A stretch of 64,000 bases of DNA from Saururus chinensis (taxonomy: Eukaryota; Streptophyta; Magnoliopsida; Piperales; Saururaceae). The stretch covers positions 8,804,001-8,868,000 of the forward strand of contig CP141150.1 of the NCBI GenBank assembly GCA_035235625.1, in the 5' to 3' direction. Made by a program: the position numbers and the translations under genes. Below are positions 21,430 through 31,290 of the stretch, piece by piece. The notes below the pieces were generated by a model that saw only the letters and a list, made by a program, of their open reading frames with translations, did no database searches and had not been told where the DNA came from. Each line of letters begins with the position of its first letter. Position 1 is the first letter of the stretch.

Positions 21430-21775
21430 TGATTATGAGTACTACTGTATGTGTATGAGCACGACTGTAAGAGTATGAGTATAAGAACGACTATAAGCGT
21501 ATGAGTATGACACGACTGTAAGCATATGAGTATGAGCACGGCTGTAAGAATATGTATATGAGTATGATTGTAAGAGTATGAGTATGAGTAAGACAGTAAG
21601 TGTGATTTTGTGTAAGTTGTACGAGTAAGGTCGTACGAGTATGATTGTACGAGTAAGGTCGTACAGGTATGTGTAAGTTATATGAGTGAGCATATGATTG
21701 TACGAGTAAGGTCGTACAAGTATGCGTATGTTGTACGAGTATGCGTACGATGGTACGAGTAAGTTTGTAAGACCC
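21430..21775 (+). repeat. Degenerate gagtatgagta / cgactgtaag array in LTR
   Basis: A run of short imperfect units of the words gtatgagtatgag, cgactgtaag and gtacgagtaaggtcgtac. It makes minus-strand open frames rich in Tyr, Ser and His that are artefacts. Confidence 0.75.
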
Positions 21776-22526
21776 TGAATAAGGGTGTTTGTGTAAGTTT
21801 AATTTGATGGCATGACTTTGGCACGATGGTGCATTTGGTATGATTTTGGCACGATGGTGCTTTTGGCATGTTTGTATGCGTTTGAGCATGATATTGATAT
21901 GCCTACCTGCTTCATGTTTGAGTTGCATGAACGCATGTATTTATGAACTTATTGAGTTCACCGTTTGGGATTTCCCCTATTGGGTATTTTCCTACTGAGT
22001 ATGAAAATACTCATTACCCTACTTTTTAGCCCCGTTGTACGGGAGGTTTTGCAGGTGGTGCGGAGAACTCCTGGAGATGGAGGCTCGTTTTTAGCGGTGG
22101 ATTGATTCCCGTTGACTCAGGTATATGCTTCACTCACTGTGAGTTTATTTGTGCCACGATCTCCTATAATGAGTAAGATGAGAAGTTAAGATGTTTATTC
22201 TAGACTTTCATTTGGATTAGTCTGTGGACTGTTATAGGACTTGCACTCAGGGATGCCTGGGAGGGATTTGTATTTAAAGTCTATGATCATAGCAATTTAT
22301 TCGTATGTGTCTTTTCAAGTAGCGCCTGATGATATTTGCTTTGGCCGTACGATGTTTGACCATATGATGAAAATATTTATATGGAAAATGGATGTTTATT
22401 GTTTTGAATTATAAACTGTTTTATCAGGTTTTGATTTCGTCATTTTTTCTCCGATTTACAGACGTTATATTGCAAAAAAATTTCGTAAATTTTAAGGAAA
22501 ATGGGTGAAAAATCTCAGGCGTTACA

Positions 22527-23422
22527 TCTGGTGATGAGCTAGAATCTTCTTCCTCCCCTTTTCATCGGTCGGGTCTAGTTTATTAGCCTTCTCCACGTAG
22601 CTCAAAAGCTGGGTAAATCTGGGCTGCATGGAGGACCACTGGGAGCCCATATGGACATATGCTCCTAAAACCATACCTGGCGGACAATACAAAAGAATAT
22701 AGTCATTAGTGTAAATGGTCAGTATCTTCACTATAACAAATTAGTCGTGTTACTAATTGCACGCTTTCAGCCACATCATGTTTTTGGTAGCACGATACAT
22801 TTCGATCGTCTAATGTCCCATCCATGATATTATACTTAGTCGTGTTATCGAGAACATGATATGTCTCTGTGCATGTTATATGTCGTATGTGCGATAACAC
22901 AATTTAGTTCATATTGTGTGACCGATATGATGATATTCATTTGTTTGTAAACATATCATGTCATTAGCCATACAATATTATAATTCGCGTGGTATAACAC
23001 ATACGAGCGTTACCTAGAGCACTAATGAAGACCCAACGAGAGTTGCGGCCATGGCGGAATGCTCATCCTGTCTGCTCATGATGTTCCGGTGGACTGCCGA
23101 TATGCCTCTCATCAGCATATCATGGATGGCTCCAACTCAATTGTAGCTCGCCACAACTGACATGTTATCTAAGTAATCACACAGAGCTGGGGATATGGCT
23201 CTGTTGTTCTGTGTGAATAACACGAGAACACCCAAGTGCACGATCGCCAAATGTGCTAAGTCCTCGTCTGAAACAGTCCTTGTTTCCACAACCACTTCTT
23301 TCAACAATTCTTCAAGTCTTGTCTTCTTCGGCCGCTTCCCTTGGAAGAACTTCTTGTAGAATTACCCCTTGCCTTGGGCAGCCTTCCCCTCATTACTTTC
23401 CAATTTCCACTCAAACCCGTGA
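22527..23422. other. Sequence downstream of the gypsy LTR, nothing firm
   Basis: This is the DNA into which the LTR element inserted. A minus-strand open stretch at about 22550-22690 (GMVLGAYVHMGSQWSS) looks protein-like but I do not recognise it. It may belong with the minus-strand frame at 23423-23725 as exons of one gene. Confidence 0.3.
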
Positions 23423-23725
23423 TCATAGCCACTTCAGCCACAGTAAGGATCGTCTTTTGCACCTTATGTTGAAGACCTCTAGTGAGTCATCCCAACAGTC
23501 ACCAATGAGTACATCCAATAGCGGCCTGGAGATGATGATGGGCTCATAATCATATATTGGGTAGAAGGCAGTCTCCATCAATATGGCCTTACATCCCAGA
23601 CGTGAATCTACAAGGTCTTTTGATAGACATAGTCCAACGGGGAAACTATTTGTTCCCAGACCCGGTCTTCTCCCGTAGATTCTCTTCTTCTTCTTCTCTT
23701 TTGTAGCCTTCACTGACTCTGCCAT
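23423..23725 (-). CDS. Unrecognised 100-residue frame, possible exon of a transposon-borne gene
   Basis: Begins with ATG at 23725 (MAESVKATKEKKKKRIYGRR), has a basic N-terminus, then a mixed hydrophobic and acidic segment (KAILMETAFYPIYDYEPIII, LLDVLIGDCWDD), and ends at a stop. Composition is protein-like and less repetitive than surrounding frames. I cannot assign a family, and it is probably one exon of a minus-strand gene or a fragment carried by a transposon. Confidence 0.25.
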   Translation of the reverse strand: MAESVKATKEKKKKRIYGRRPGLGTNSFPVGLCLSKDLVDSRLGCKAILMETAFYPIYDYEPIIISRPLLDVLIGDCWDDSLEVFNIRCKRRSLLWLKWL

Positions 23726-25209
23726 TTGATGTAATACTCTAACTTTACGTCTGCAAATTGGATAAATATATGTCAATCAATAATAGGTCGTGATCATAAT
23801 CAATAGTTGTGTCGATTCACATTATCTAACTAACTTCTATTTATACAATAAGTATATTTATCGTGTGTTCAACCTTACGCTACGTGTAACTCGCATATAT
23901 GATATCATAAAGGTTCAACATTGTGTTTTCAGTGTCTTATTGAACACACAATATAGGACTCATCGTCTTTCTGACCTAACAATAGTCTGCTTCGACTACC
24001 TATGTCGTGTGCTCACATACACGCTAAATAAAAAATTGTGCATACAAAAGTCCGAAATACCTTACCATGAAATCGCCATTGTTGTTCACCAAGCCAGATT
24101 AACCACTCGTTCAGCAGTTGCTTTTCTACAAAGTTTATTCTGTTACCAGGATCGCCGCAAACCCGAACCACACTACAAAGAAAAACCAGCTTTGGGGCGT
24201 ACAGTTTTAAAACTCAACTTACGAGAAAAACTCGTTCTTCAAAAACACGTTCCAGAACAAAAAACCTTAATCTTTGATGTCTGGTCGGATGGGTCACAAA
24301 ATCTTCTCCCGCACCTTATGAACGTTGCTCAATCAGAGAACTTTCCAATCGGAACGGAGTTTTCAATTGGTGGAACACCAGAGTATGAAGTCGTACTCCA
24401 ATGAATGCAACTTTGTGAGGGTTTTACACAATATAAACCCTACCTCCAGTCAAGGGTATTTTAGTCCAAAATTTAACATTTATCGTGTTATTCCAGGTTT
24501 TATGACATTTCTGTTTAAAATCAACGGAATATGGAATTTTTCGTTATTTGGCCAGGCAATATGGAAAAAACTCTCTAAAAAAACAAAAATTAAGGTGAGT
24601 TTGAGCTCATGTGACTGCATCGGCCCTCTAAATTTAACGCATACAAACTTGGAAATAAAAACAACCCACATGAAATCGGAGCTACTATACACCAAGAATA
24701 GCTTTGTAATGTGTATTGGCCTCCAGCATTCCAGCAGTTGTTGTATAGCAGGCTCATGTTGTTACTGTACGTTAGATTATGTTTAATAGATTTGTGTTCA
24801 CCAAAAAGAATAGCTTTGTAAGATGACAAGTTTAGGAGCGTCCTCAATCCCTTCATGGTTTTTGTATGGATAAAACACAGCCTCCCAGGGCCGGTGCATA
24901 GTCACGTACATGGTCATGGACATGGTACAAAATGCCTGATAGAGTTAATCAATGTGTAAACATCCATTAAACCCATTTAGTAAGAACATAAATATCTAAA
25001 AACCTTAGTGCAAGATGTAGGGCCTCTTGAAGCAATTCCCTCCGCTAGTTTTTGCTCTTCCCACAAACACAGATGGTAGCAATTTACAAGAAAATCGCAG
25101 TTTGTGACATCTATAACTTAGTAAGGTCACCATTGTAGGCGCAAAGCAGAGAGATATTGACCTTAACGTCCTAATAACATCAATTATCTAAGGATGATTT
25201 AATTAAATA
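23726..25209. other. Intergenic, nothing recognised
   Basis: Plus-strand open frames around 23790-24404 and 24325-24786 overlap in different phases and have no family resemblance that I can see. The rest is AT-rich. Confidence 0.4.
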
Positions 25210-25412
25210 CTCTCTTAGTCCTAAATTAATAGTTCTATTTGACAAAAAATTTATTGCATATTAATAGTTCTATTTGGTTGAATTTAAATAATTAAGCATT
25301 AGAAAAAGGGTATCGTAAACTTATTTTTCCTTCATATAGAAATAGGTTTCAGTACCATTTAATATAAACTATTAGTTTTTCATATATAACTATTCATAGA
25401 GGACAAAGAGAG
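25210..25412. mobile_element. Stowaway-like MITE, 203 bp
   Basis: Ends are CTCTCTTAGTCCTAAATTAA and the inverse of CTCTCTTTGTCCTCTATGAA, flanked on both sides by TA. Terminal inverted repeats opening CTC.CT and a TA target duplication are the hallmarks of the Tc1/mariner-related Stowaway group. No coding capacity. Confidence 0.8.
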
Positions 25413-26689
25413 TATATAAATAAACTTTATGAAGTCAAATTTTAAGACCAATTTTCTCACTTTATCAATGTATAATAAAATTTTTCACTTGTTAACGGGT
25501 TAAAATACTTTCCATAACAATTTATCAAAGTCGAGTATGTTAGTAATGGGTCAAATGATTAACGTCACGAAAAAATAGGCCAATTAGGCCTTCATATGTT
25601 TTTGGTTAATAACCTCCATCCAATATCAATTGTCTCATTTAAAATAAAATACTTGTTCCACATTAATTACCATATTTTATATTCTCCAGCCAATTAGAAA
25701 GCTTCTTACATGATTATGAGTAGAAAGAGGGTCTAATTTAATAGCCACGCCCCTCCTTAAAAAAAGTGTTTTGCCCTACTCACCTCCAACTCTCTTCTCT
25801 CTACAATATGCTATATGTTGTCTATGTATTTTTTATTGCAATTTAAGCCAATTTTTTTCTTCAAATTTCAATAATAAGTAAATTTGCACTCTAGATCACT
25901 GTTTTATTATTTTTTTATTGAATAAATTGCTAGAAAAGTATTTTTTAATATTCCTTCAATTCCAAATTTATGTTCCACTTGATATTTAAAAGTAAATTAA
26001 TTTTATTTCATTTTTAAAAACTAAATGGGGCTATAAATGTAAGATGGAAATAATATATTTTTTTAAAGAAAAGAAATGTTCCCACTTACCGTTCCTCGCC
26101 CAGAGTCCTGCCTCTGACCCCTATGCTTCTCAGAAGTATTTGCTATGTTCTCTACTTTTTAAGACTATATGCTAGTGTCCGTTATAGGCTCATAGAAAGT
26201 AGGGAACATAAAAAATACTTTGGTACTTCTCACCTCTTATAAAATTAAAACTTTTACAAATATGACAATTAAATTAGGATAAAAAATATATAATTGTACA
26301 AAAGTTCCCACTTTTTTCTAATGTAAAATATTGTAGTCACAAATAGTGCAAGTCACTTTCTTTTTATTGAAATGCAAGTCATGTTCCTTATAATTTGTTT
26401 TGACACATTCGAGAAGAGTTTTTTATATTTCACTCTCAGCATAAAAATTTAATAAAAACTCTTAATATTTAAAATCAATGAATCACATATTAATATATAT
26501 TAACGTTAATAATATTAATATATATTTTAAATTTTATAGATAAAGGACTCATTCGACACGTGTGGTTAGCAAGCTTCAAACACTTTAAGCTTGGGAATGT
26601 TCAATCAAAATAGGCTACGTTGTCTATCAGTGCCGTCATACTTTCCTAGGTGAAAGTGACACCAGCCGATCTGAATCCTCCAAGGGTCG
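25413..26689. other. AT-rich upstream region of CYP89 gene 2
   Basis: No gene recognised. A copy-like stretch near 25955 (ccttcaattccaaatttatg) may be another decayed MITE end. Confidence 0.4.
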
Positions 26690-26805
26690 CAGCCAACAGG
26701 GTCTCGTAAGTTGCGTTTACAACGGTTTTTTTTTTAAAAGACGACGGATCACAGCCAACAGAGGCTCGTAAGTTAAGCGTTTAGAACGTTTTTTTTTTCA
26801 AAGAC
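26690..26805. repeat. Two-copy tandem repeat of about 67 bp upstream of CYP89 gene 2
   Basis: cagccaacagggtctcgtaa ... tttaaaagac is followed by cagccaacagaggctcgtaa ... ttcaaagac, each with a poly-T run. It lies about 160-280 bp before the start codon. Confidence 0.75.
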
Positions 26806-26889
26806 CAAGTAAGAAAGATAGGTAGTTGGCAGTTATGGCCTCACCAGCGTCCCCGGTGAAAGCTTCACGTGGCCGAACCCCATTTGGCT

Positions 26890-26896
26890 TATAAAA
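26890..26896 (+). promoter_or_regulatory. TATA box of CYP89 gene 2
   Basis: Perfect TATAAAA 77 bp upstream of the ATG, in sequence shared with gene 1, whose matching site is TATGAAA. Just upstream, ggtgaaagcttcac and tggcc resemble the stretch upstream of the NTAN1 fragments (4610-4640 and 40485-40510). Confidence 0.6.
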
Positions 26897-26966
26897 GTGC
26901 TTGAGTATAACAAGTACTTGGGTGTATCTCATCTTCGTCGGCCTTTTCCTTCTCTCTCCAGTCTCC

Positions 26967-28505
26967 ATGGCGGCGTGGGCTCTCTCACTCCTCACTTTCT
27001 TCGTCTGTGCGGCCCTGACCTTCTTCTTCTCCGGCAAGCCCAGTCAGAAAAGGCTGCCTCCTGGGCCGCGTGGCCTTCCCCTCGTGGGCAATCTCTTATT
27101 GCTGCGAAAGTCGCTAACCGACATTGGGCCCATCCTCCGGCAGCTGAGACCCATCTACGGGCCTATTGTCACCCTCCGCATCGGCCCCCAAGCCGCCGTC
27201 TACATCACCGACCATGCCTTGGCCCACCAGGCCCTCATCGCTAGCGGCGCTGCCTTCGCCGACCGCCCCCCTGCCTCGCCCGCAGGCAGGATTAATAGCT
27301 CCAACCAGCACACCATCAGCGCCGCCGCCTACGGTCCTCTCTGGCGCCTTCTGCGCCGCAACCTCATGTCCGAGACCCTCCAGCCCTCACGTGTCAGATC
27401 CTACGCCAAGGCCCGCAACTGGGTCATCGGCGTTCTCCTCCGCAAGCTCGTTGCCGACTCGGAAAAGGCCGGGAGCGTCGGGGTCAGGGAGAGCGTCCGG
27501 TACGCTATGTTATGCCTGCTTCTGCTCATGTGCTTCGGGCAGAAGCTCGACGAGAAGCTGGTCAGGGACATCGGGGAGTCGCAGAGGCAATTGCTATTGA
27601 ATGTAATTGGATTCAACGTACTTTCTTGGCTACCCAGAATCGGAAAATCCTTGAATACAAAGAAGTTGAACGACTTGCTGGCCATCCGAAGAAGGCAGGC
27701 GGAACTTCTCGTTCCCCTGATTAAGGCTCGGATGGAGAAGCAGGGAGACGAGGAAGACGACGAGAGCTTTGTTTTCTCGTATGTGGACTCGCTCTTGGAG
27801 CTGCAGTTGCCGGAGGAAGGAGGGCGAAAGTTGACTGAGGAGGAGATGATATCCCTATGTTTCGAGTTCCTCACCGCCGGGACTGAGACTACCTCCACCG
27901 TCCTCCAATGGGTCATGGCAAATTTAGTGAAGCACCCTGAGATACAAGAGAAATTGGCCTGGGAGATTAATTCGGTGATGAGAGAAAGAAAAGGGGGGGG
28001 GAGCTCGGAGTTTGTCGGTGAAGATGACTTGCAGAAGATGAAGTACCTGAAGGCCGTGGTGATGGAAACTTTACGCCTTCACCCACCGGGCCACTTTATA
28101 CTGCCGCACGCGGTGAAGGAGGAGGTGGAGATCAACGGATGCGTGATACCCAAAGAGACAATTGTGAATTTTGCAGTGGGGGAGATGGGTCGGGATGGGA
28201 GGGTGTGGGAAGAACCCCTGGAGTTCAGGCCAGAGCGGTTCTTGAATGCGGAGGAGGCGGTGGACATAACGGGAACAAGTGAGATAAAGATGATGCCATT
28301 CGGGGCCGGGTGGAGGATATGCCCGGGGTTGGGGCTAGCGATGCTGCATATGGAGTTGTTCGTGGCTAACCTGGTTAGGGAGTTTGAGTGGAAGGCCAAA
28401 GCAGGGGAGGAGGTGGACCTTGCAGAGAAGGAGGAGTTCACCATTGTCATGAAGAAGCCTTTGGAAGCTGTCATCGTTCCCAGGAAGAAGACGACAACTA
28501 TTTAG
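26967..28505 (+). CDS. Cytochrome P450, CYP89-type, gene 2
   Basis: Intronless, 512 codons, starting MAAWALSLLTFF. It has the same architecture as gene 1: ER anchor, LPPGPRGLPLVGN hinge, I-helix AGTETT at 304-309, ETLR K-helix, FRPERF, and haem loop FGAGWRICPG with ligand Cys452. The haem loop has Trp where gene 1 has Arg at the variable fifth position; the invariant Arg and Cys are kept, so activity is plausible. Protein identity to gene 1 is high along the whole length, with the main clusters of change in the middle (ESVRYAMLCLL, NVIGFNVLSWLPRIGKSLNT). The promoter keeps a perfect TATA box, so this may be the better-expressed copy. It is a haem mono-oxygenase acting with the microsomal P450 reductase; substrate unknown. 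Confidence 0.93.
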   Translation: MAAWALSLLTFFVCAALTFFFSGKPSQKRLPPGPRGLPLVGNLLLLRKSLTDIGPILRQLRPIYGPIVTLRIGPQAAVYITDHALAHQALIASGAAFADRPPASPAGRINSSNQHTISAAAYGPLWRLLRRNLMSETLQPSRVRSYAKARNWVIGVLLRKLVADSEKAGSVGVRESVRYAMLCLLLLMCFGQKLDEKLVRDIGESQRQLLLNVIGFNVLSWLPRIGKSLNTKKLNDLLAIRRRQAELLVPLIKARMEKQGDEEDDESFVFSYVDSLLELQLPEEGGRKLTEEEMISLCFEFLTAGTETTSTVLQWVMANLVKHPEIQEKLAWEINSVMRERKGGGSSEFVGEDDLQKMKYLKAVVMETLRLHPPGHFILPHAVKEEVEINGCVIPKETIVNFAVGEMGRDGRVWEEPLEFRPERFLNAEEAVDITGTSEIKMMPFGAGWRICPGLGLAMLHMELFVANLVREFEWKAKAGEEVDLAEKEEFTIVMKKPLEAVIVPRKKTTTI

Positions 28506-28849
28506 TACTAGAGAGGTTTTATATTGTCTGAAATCAAAATGTAGAACGCATTTATAAACACCCCGTTGATCTCCTTAGTATGTCATTTCATATTTACCGT
28601 GTATGGCCATCTTTAAACGGGACTCTTATATAAATAAGAAGTTGGCTATTTCAACCCCTAGTTTTTCCCTGTATCCCCCAAACAAAAGTAAAAAGTTTAT
28701 TTTTTTTTACTTTTATACCACACTTTTCCCCCAGTGAGTTGCTCCTTTATCTCCCATTTACCTTTCTCTTTTTCCCTCACGATTTCCCCCCACAAAGTTA
28801 ACCTAAAGAAAGAGATTTTTCACTTTCTTCTCCTCCGAGTATTGTAGCC
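28506..28849. other. 3' flank of CYP89 gene 2
   Basis: The first 100-150 bp resemble the 3' flank of gene 1. The rest is T- and C-rich with no gene. Confidence 0.6.
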
Positions 28850-28854
28850 GTCGG

Positions 28855-30475
28855 TGTAATGACTGTCCATTTTTAAATAATATAAAATAATATTTAGTAT
28901 GTATAATTAGTATGTAATCGTGTATAACGGTCGTTAACGAGAAATAGTCAAAATTTTGTATATAAAAAAAATGTCGGAGTAAGTGCACAGCCAAATATTT
29001 AACAAAAAGTTTATAACATAAACATAATGTACATACTAAAGTTTATTGTACATAGAGCTAGTAGTTATACAAAATAATTATCCAAGCACATTGTGCCTTT
29101 ACATATCGGTCATATAACAAACACACAACTATTTAAAAGATATTCTCTTTATTCACTTCTCCATTGTTGCATCACCTGCAAGGTCTGGAGGGGCGTGAGT
29201 ATATTTATACTCAGTAGGATTATTTAAAATCTAAAAAAAATGCTAAACAAAATATTTTTAAAATCCATTAAAACAAATTCACAAATTTGATGATATCCAC
29301 AAGCCGCGATACCCAACGGCCTACCTCCGCACTCATGGGACAACGGAGGTCACTAAGGGAAGGAGTTTCCCCACGATGTTCCACCCTGTGCGCGCCATTA
29401 GCCGATTATTTCCTCAGCGGGCATCAAAACAGTGTACAAACCACAACACTATGTGGTGCGTACAAAATCGATATACGTAGCAAAATTATCACATATTTCA
29501 AGAGAAAATCCATTCATCGGTTAAAACAAGTATCATACTCATATTTGAATCAAATACTTCAAGAAAGATTGACTCAAATCAGCAAAGTAGTTATTTAGAG
29601 TTTAAAACACCCTACCTTAACCTTGGGTAAAGGATGCGTAAATATAGAGGTCTCAGATGATGAAAATAACTCCACCACAGTGTTCAGCACAATCACTTTA
29701 GTGAAGAACGCCTTTTGAACGAGTAGAATCGGACTTGAAATGACCAGAAACAGTATAAATAGGATGTGGAGAAAACGAGAAGGAAGATAAGGTTTTCACG
29801 ATCTTAGAGAGGTTGGTTTAAGAAAATAACTCTTCCATTGTGAAGAACACCCTTGATTTAGTAGGAAACGATTTTTGAACGGGTTAAAACGGACGTAAAA
29901 TGGCTCTGGAGTGAAGAAAACTGGAAAGGAATGGAGAATTGGGAGTGAAAACCAATTTTCACCCCTCCGGCCTATTTATCGCGCCGCCATTTTTGGCGGC
30001 GCGAACGCATGTCAGCGCATTCGTCACGCAACCGAATGCGCGTCTGCGTGTTCATTTTGCGCCGCACACGCGCGATCGAGCGTGCACGCGAATTTTTTAT
30101 TTTTTTATTTATTATTTTTTTTTAAACTTCAAAAACTTAAAATTGGCGTAACTATTTACCCCGATTTCCGTTTTGCGCGTTCTTGGTGCCATTGGACTCG
30201 TATTGATATGCCCTATGACACTTACTAATACATTTACCCATATTTTACAAGTGAGTCACGTTAATTATGTCATGCTTCTTGAGGTAGTATTTTCACTCCC
30301 GACCTCCGATTTACACGATTTTTGACTCGTTAAGTTCGTTTCTTTGAGCTCTACCAAAGTATTATAAAACATTACCACATAAAATTTCTTAAACTAATAA
30401 AAATAAATATTAAAAACTCTAAGATTATTTTTATTAAAGACTAAAATTTTTACCGTGAATTTTTGAGTCATTACA
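28855..30475 (-). mobile_element. Complete solo LTR (Ty3/gypsy-type), 1621 bp
   Basis: On the minus strand it begins TGTAATGACTCAAAAATTC and ends GACAGTCATTACA. It is flanked by a perfect 5-bp duplication, GTCGG (28850-28854 and 30476-30480). Its internal landmarks parallel those of the 19098 LTR: a GAGTATAAATATACTC hairpin followed by a CTTGCAGGTG word. No internal coding region is present, so it arose by recombination between two LTRs. The GC-rich stretch near 29970-30090 belongs to it. Confidence 0.92.
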
Positions 30476-30480
30476 GTCGG

Positions 30481-30724
30481 TGAGCACTGTAGTCGCCGTC
30501 CACCAGCGAGTATTATATCTACCAACATATAGTATTGTAGCTCCTGCGACACTTAAAAAGCTTAGGTGGTGGCTAAAATAACTTCGGCAACCATAAAGTT
30601 AGAACCCTTTTTGTAAGTTTTATTCTTTATAGCAATAGTTGTTCATCAATGATGTCTTTACACATCCAAAGAACATGAAGAGAAAGAAGAAGAAAATTAA
30701 CCAGCAGAATGATAAACAAAACCA
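30481..30724. other. Short intergenic spacer
   Basis: Nothing recognised between the solo LTR and the minisatellite. Confidence 0.5.
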
Positions 30725-31290
30725 ATGGCGGGGGGTGCCCCTACCATTTTTTGAAGAATCTTACAGGGCCGATAACCACCCGTCCATTAATGTTAAATTG
30801 TGCGAGGGGTACTCCCCACCAACTTGAAGACAGTAACTGTAAAATGTTATTGTCTTCTTTATGGCGGGAGGTCCCCCCCCCCCTTCGCCATTTTTTAAAA
30901 AATCTTACCAGGCCAATAACCACCCGCCAATTAATGCTAAATTGTGCGGGGGTACCCCCACTAACTTGAATATAGTAATCTAAAATGTTATTGTCTTCTT
31001 CGTGACGGGTGGTGCCCCCCGCTATTTTTCGGAGAATCTTATAGGGCCAATAACTACCTACTAATTCATGCTAAATTGTGTAGGGGGTATCCCCCGCCAA
31101 CTTGAAGACAATAACTCAAATGTTACTGTCTTCTTCGTGGCGGGGGGTGACCCCCGCCATTTTTTGAAGAATCTTATGGGGCCGATAACCACCCGCCAAT
31201 TCATGCTGAATTGTGCAGAGAGTACCCCCCGCCAACTTGAAGACAGTAACTGTAAAATGTTAACTCTCTTCTTCGTGAGGGGGCTACTTA
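30725..31290 (+). repeat. 136-141 bp minisatellite, four copies plus a partial fifth
   Basis: Units start at about 30725, 30861, 31002 and 31138, with a truncated fifth at 31274. Each has a GC-rich head (ggcggggggtgcccc), then ttttttgaagaatctta, ccgataaccacccg, gctaaattgtgc and acttgaagacagtaa. Copies are well conserved, so amplification was fairly recent. Confidence 0.9.

Larger units (their letters stand above)
19098..22526 (+). mobile_element. 3' LTR of a Ty3/gypsy element, 3.4 kb
   Basis: Starts TGTAAGGTCCC right after the polypurine tract and ends CAGGCGTTACA, so it is bounded by TG...CA. At 3429 bp it is unusually long. Much of it consists of internal minisatellites (19736-20041, 20802-21060, 21119-21190, 21430-21775). 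Near 22000 the TACTGAGTATGAAAATACTC hairpin and GGTTTTGCAGGTGGTG correspond to features of the solo LTR at 28855-30475, so the two families are related. No matching 5' LTR is present in this window. Confidence 0.85.
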
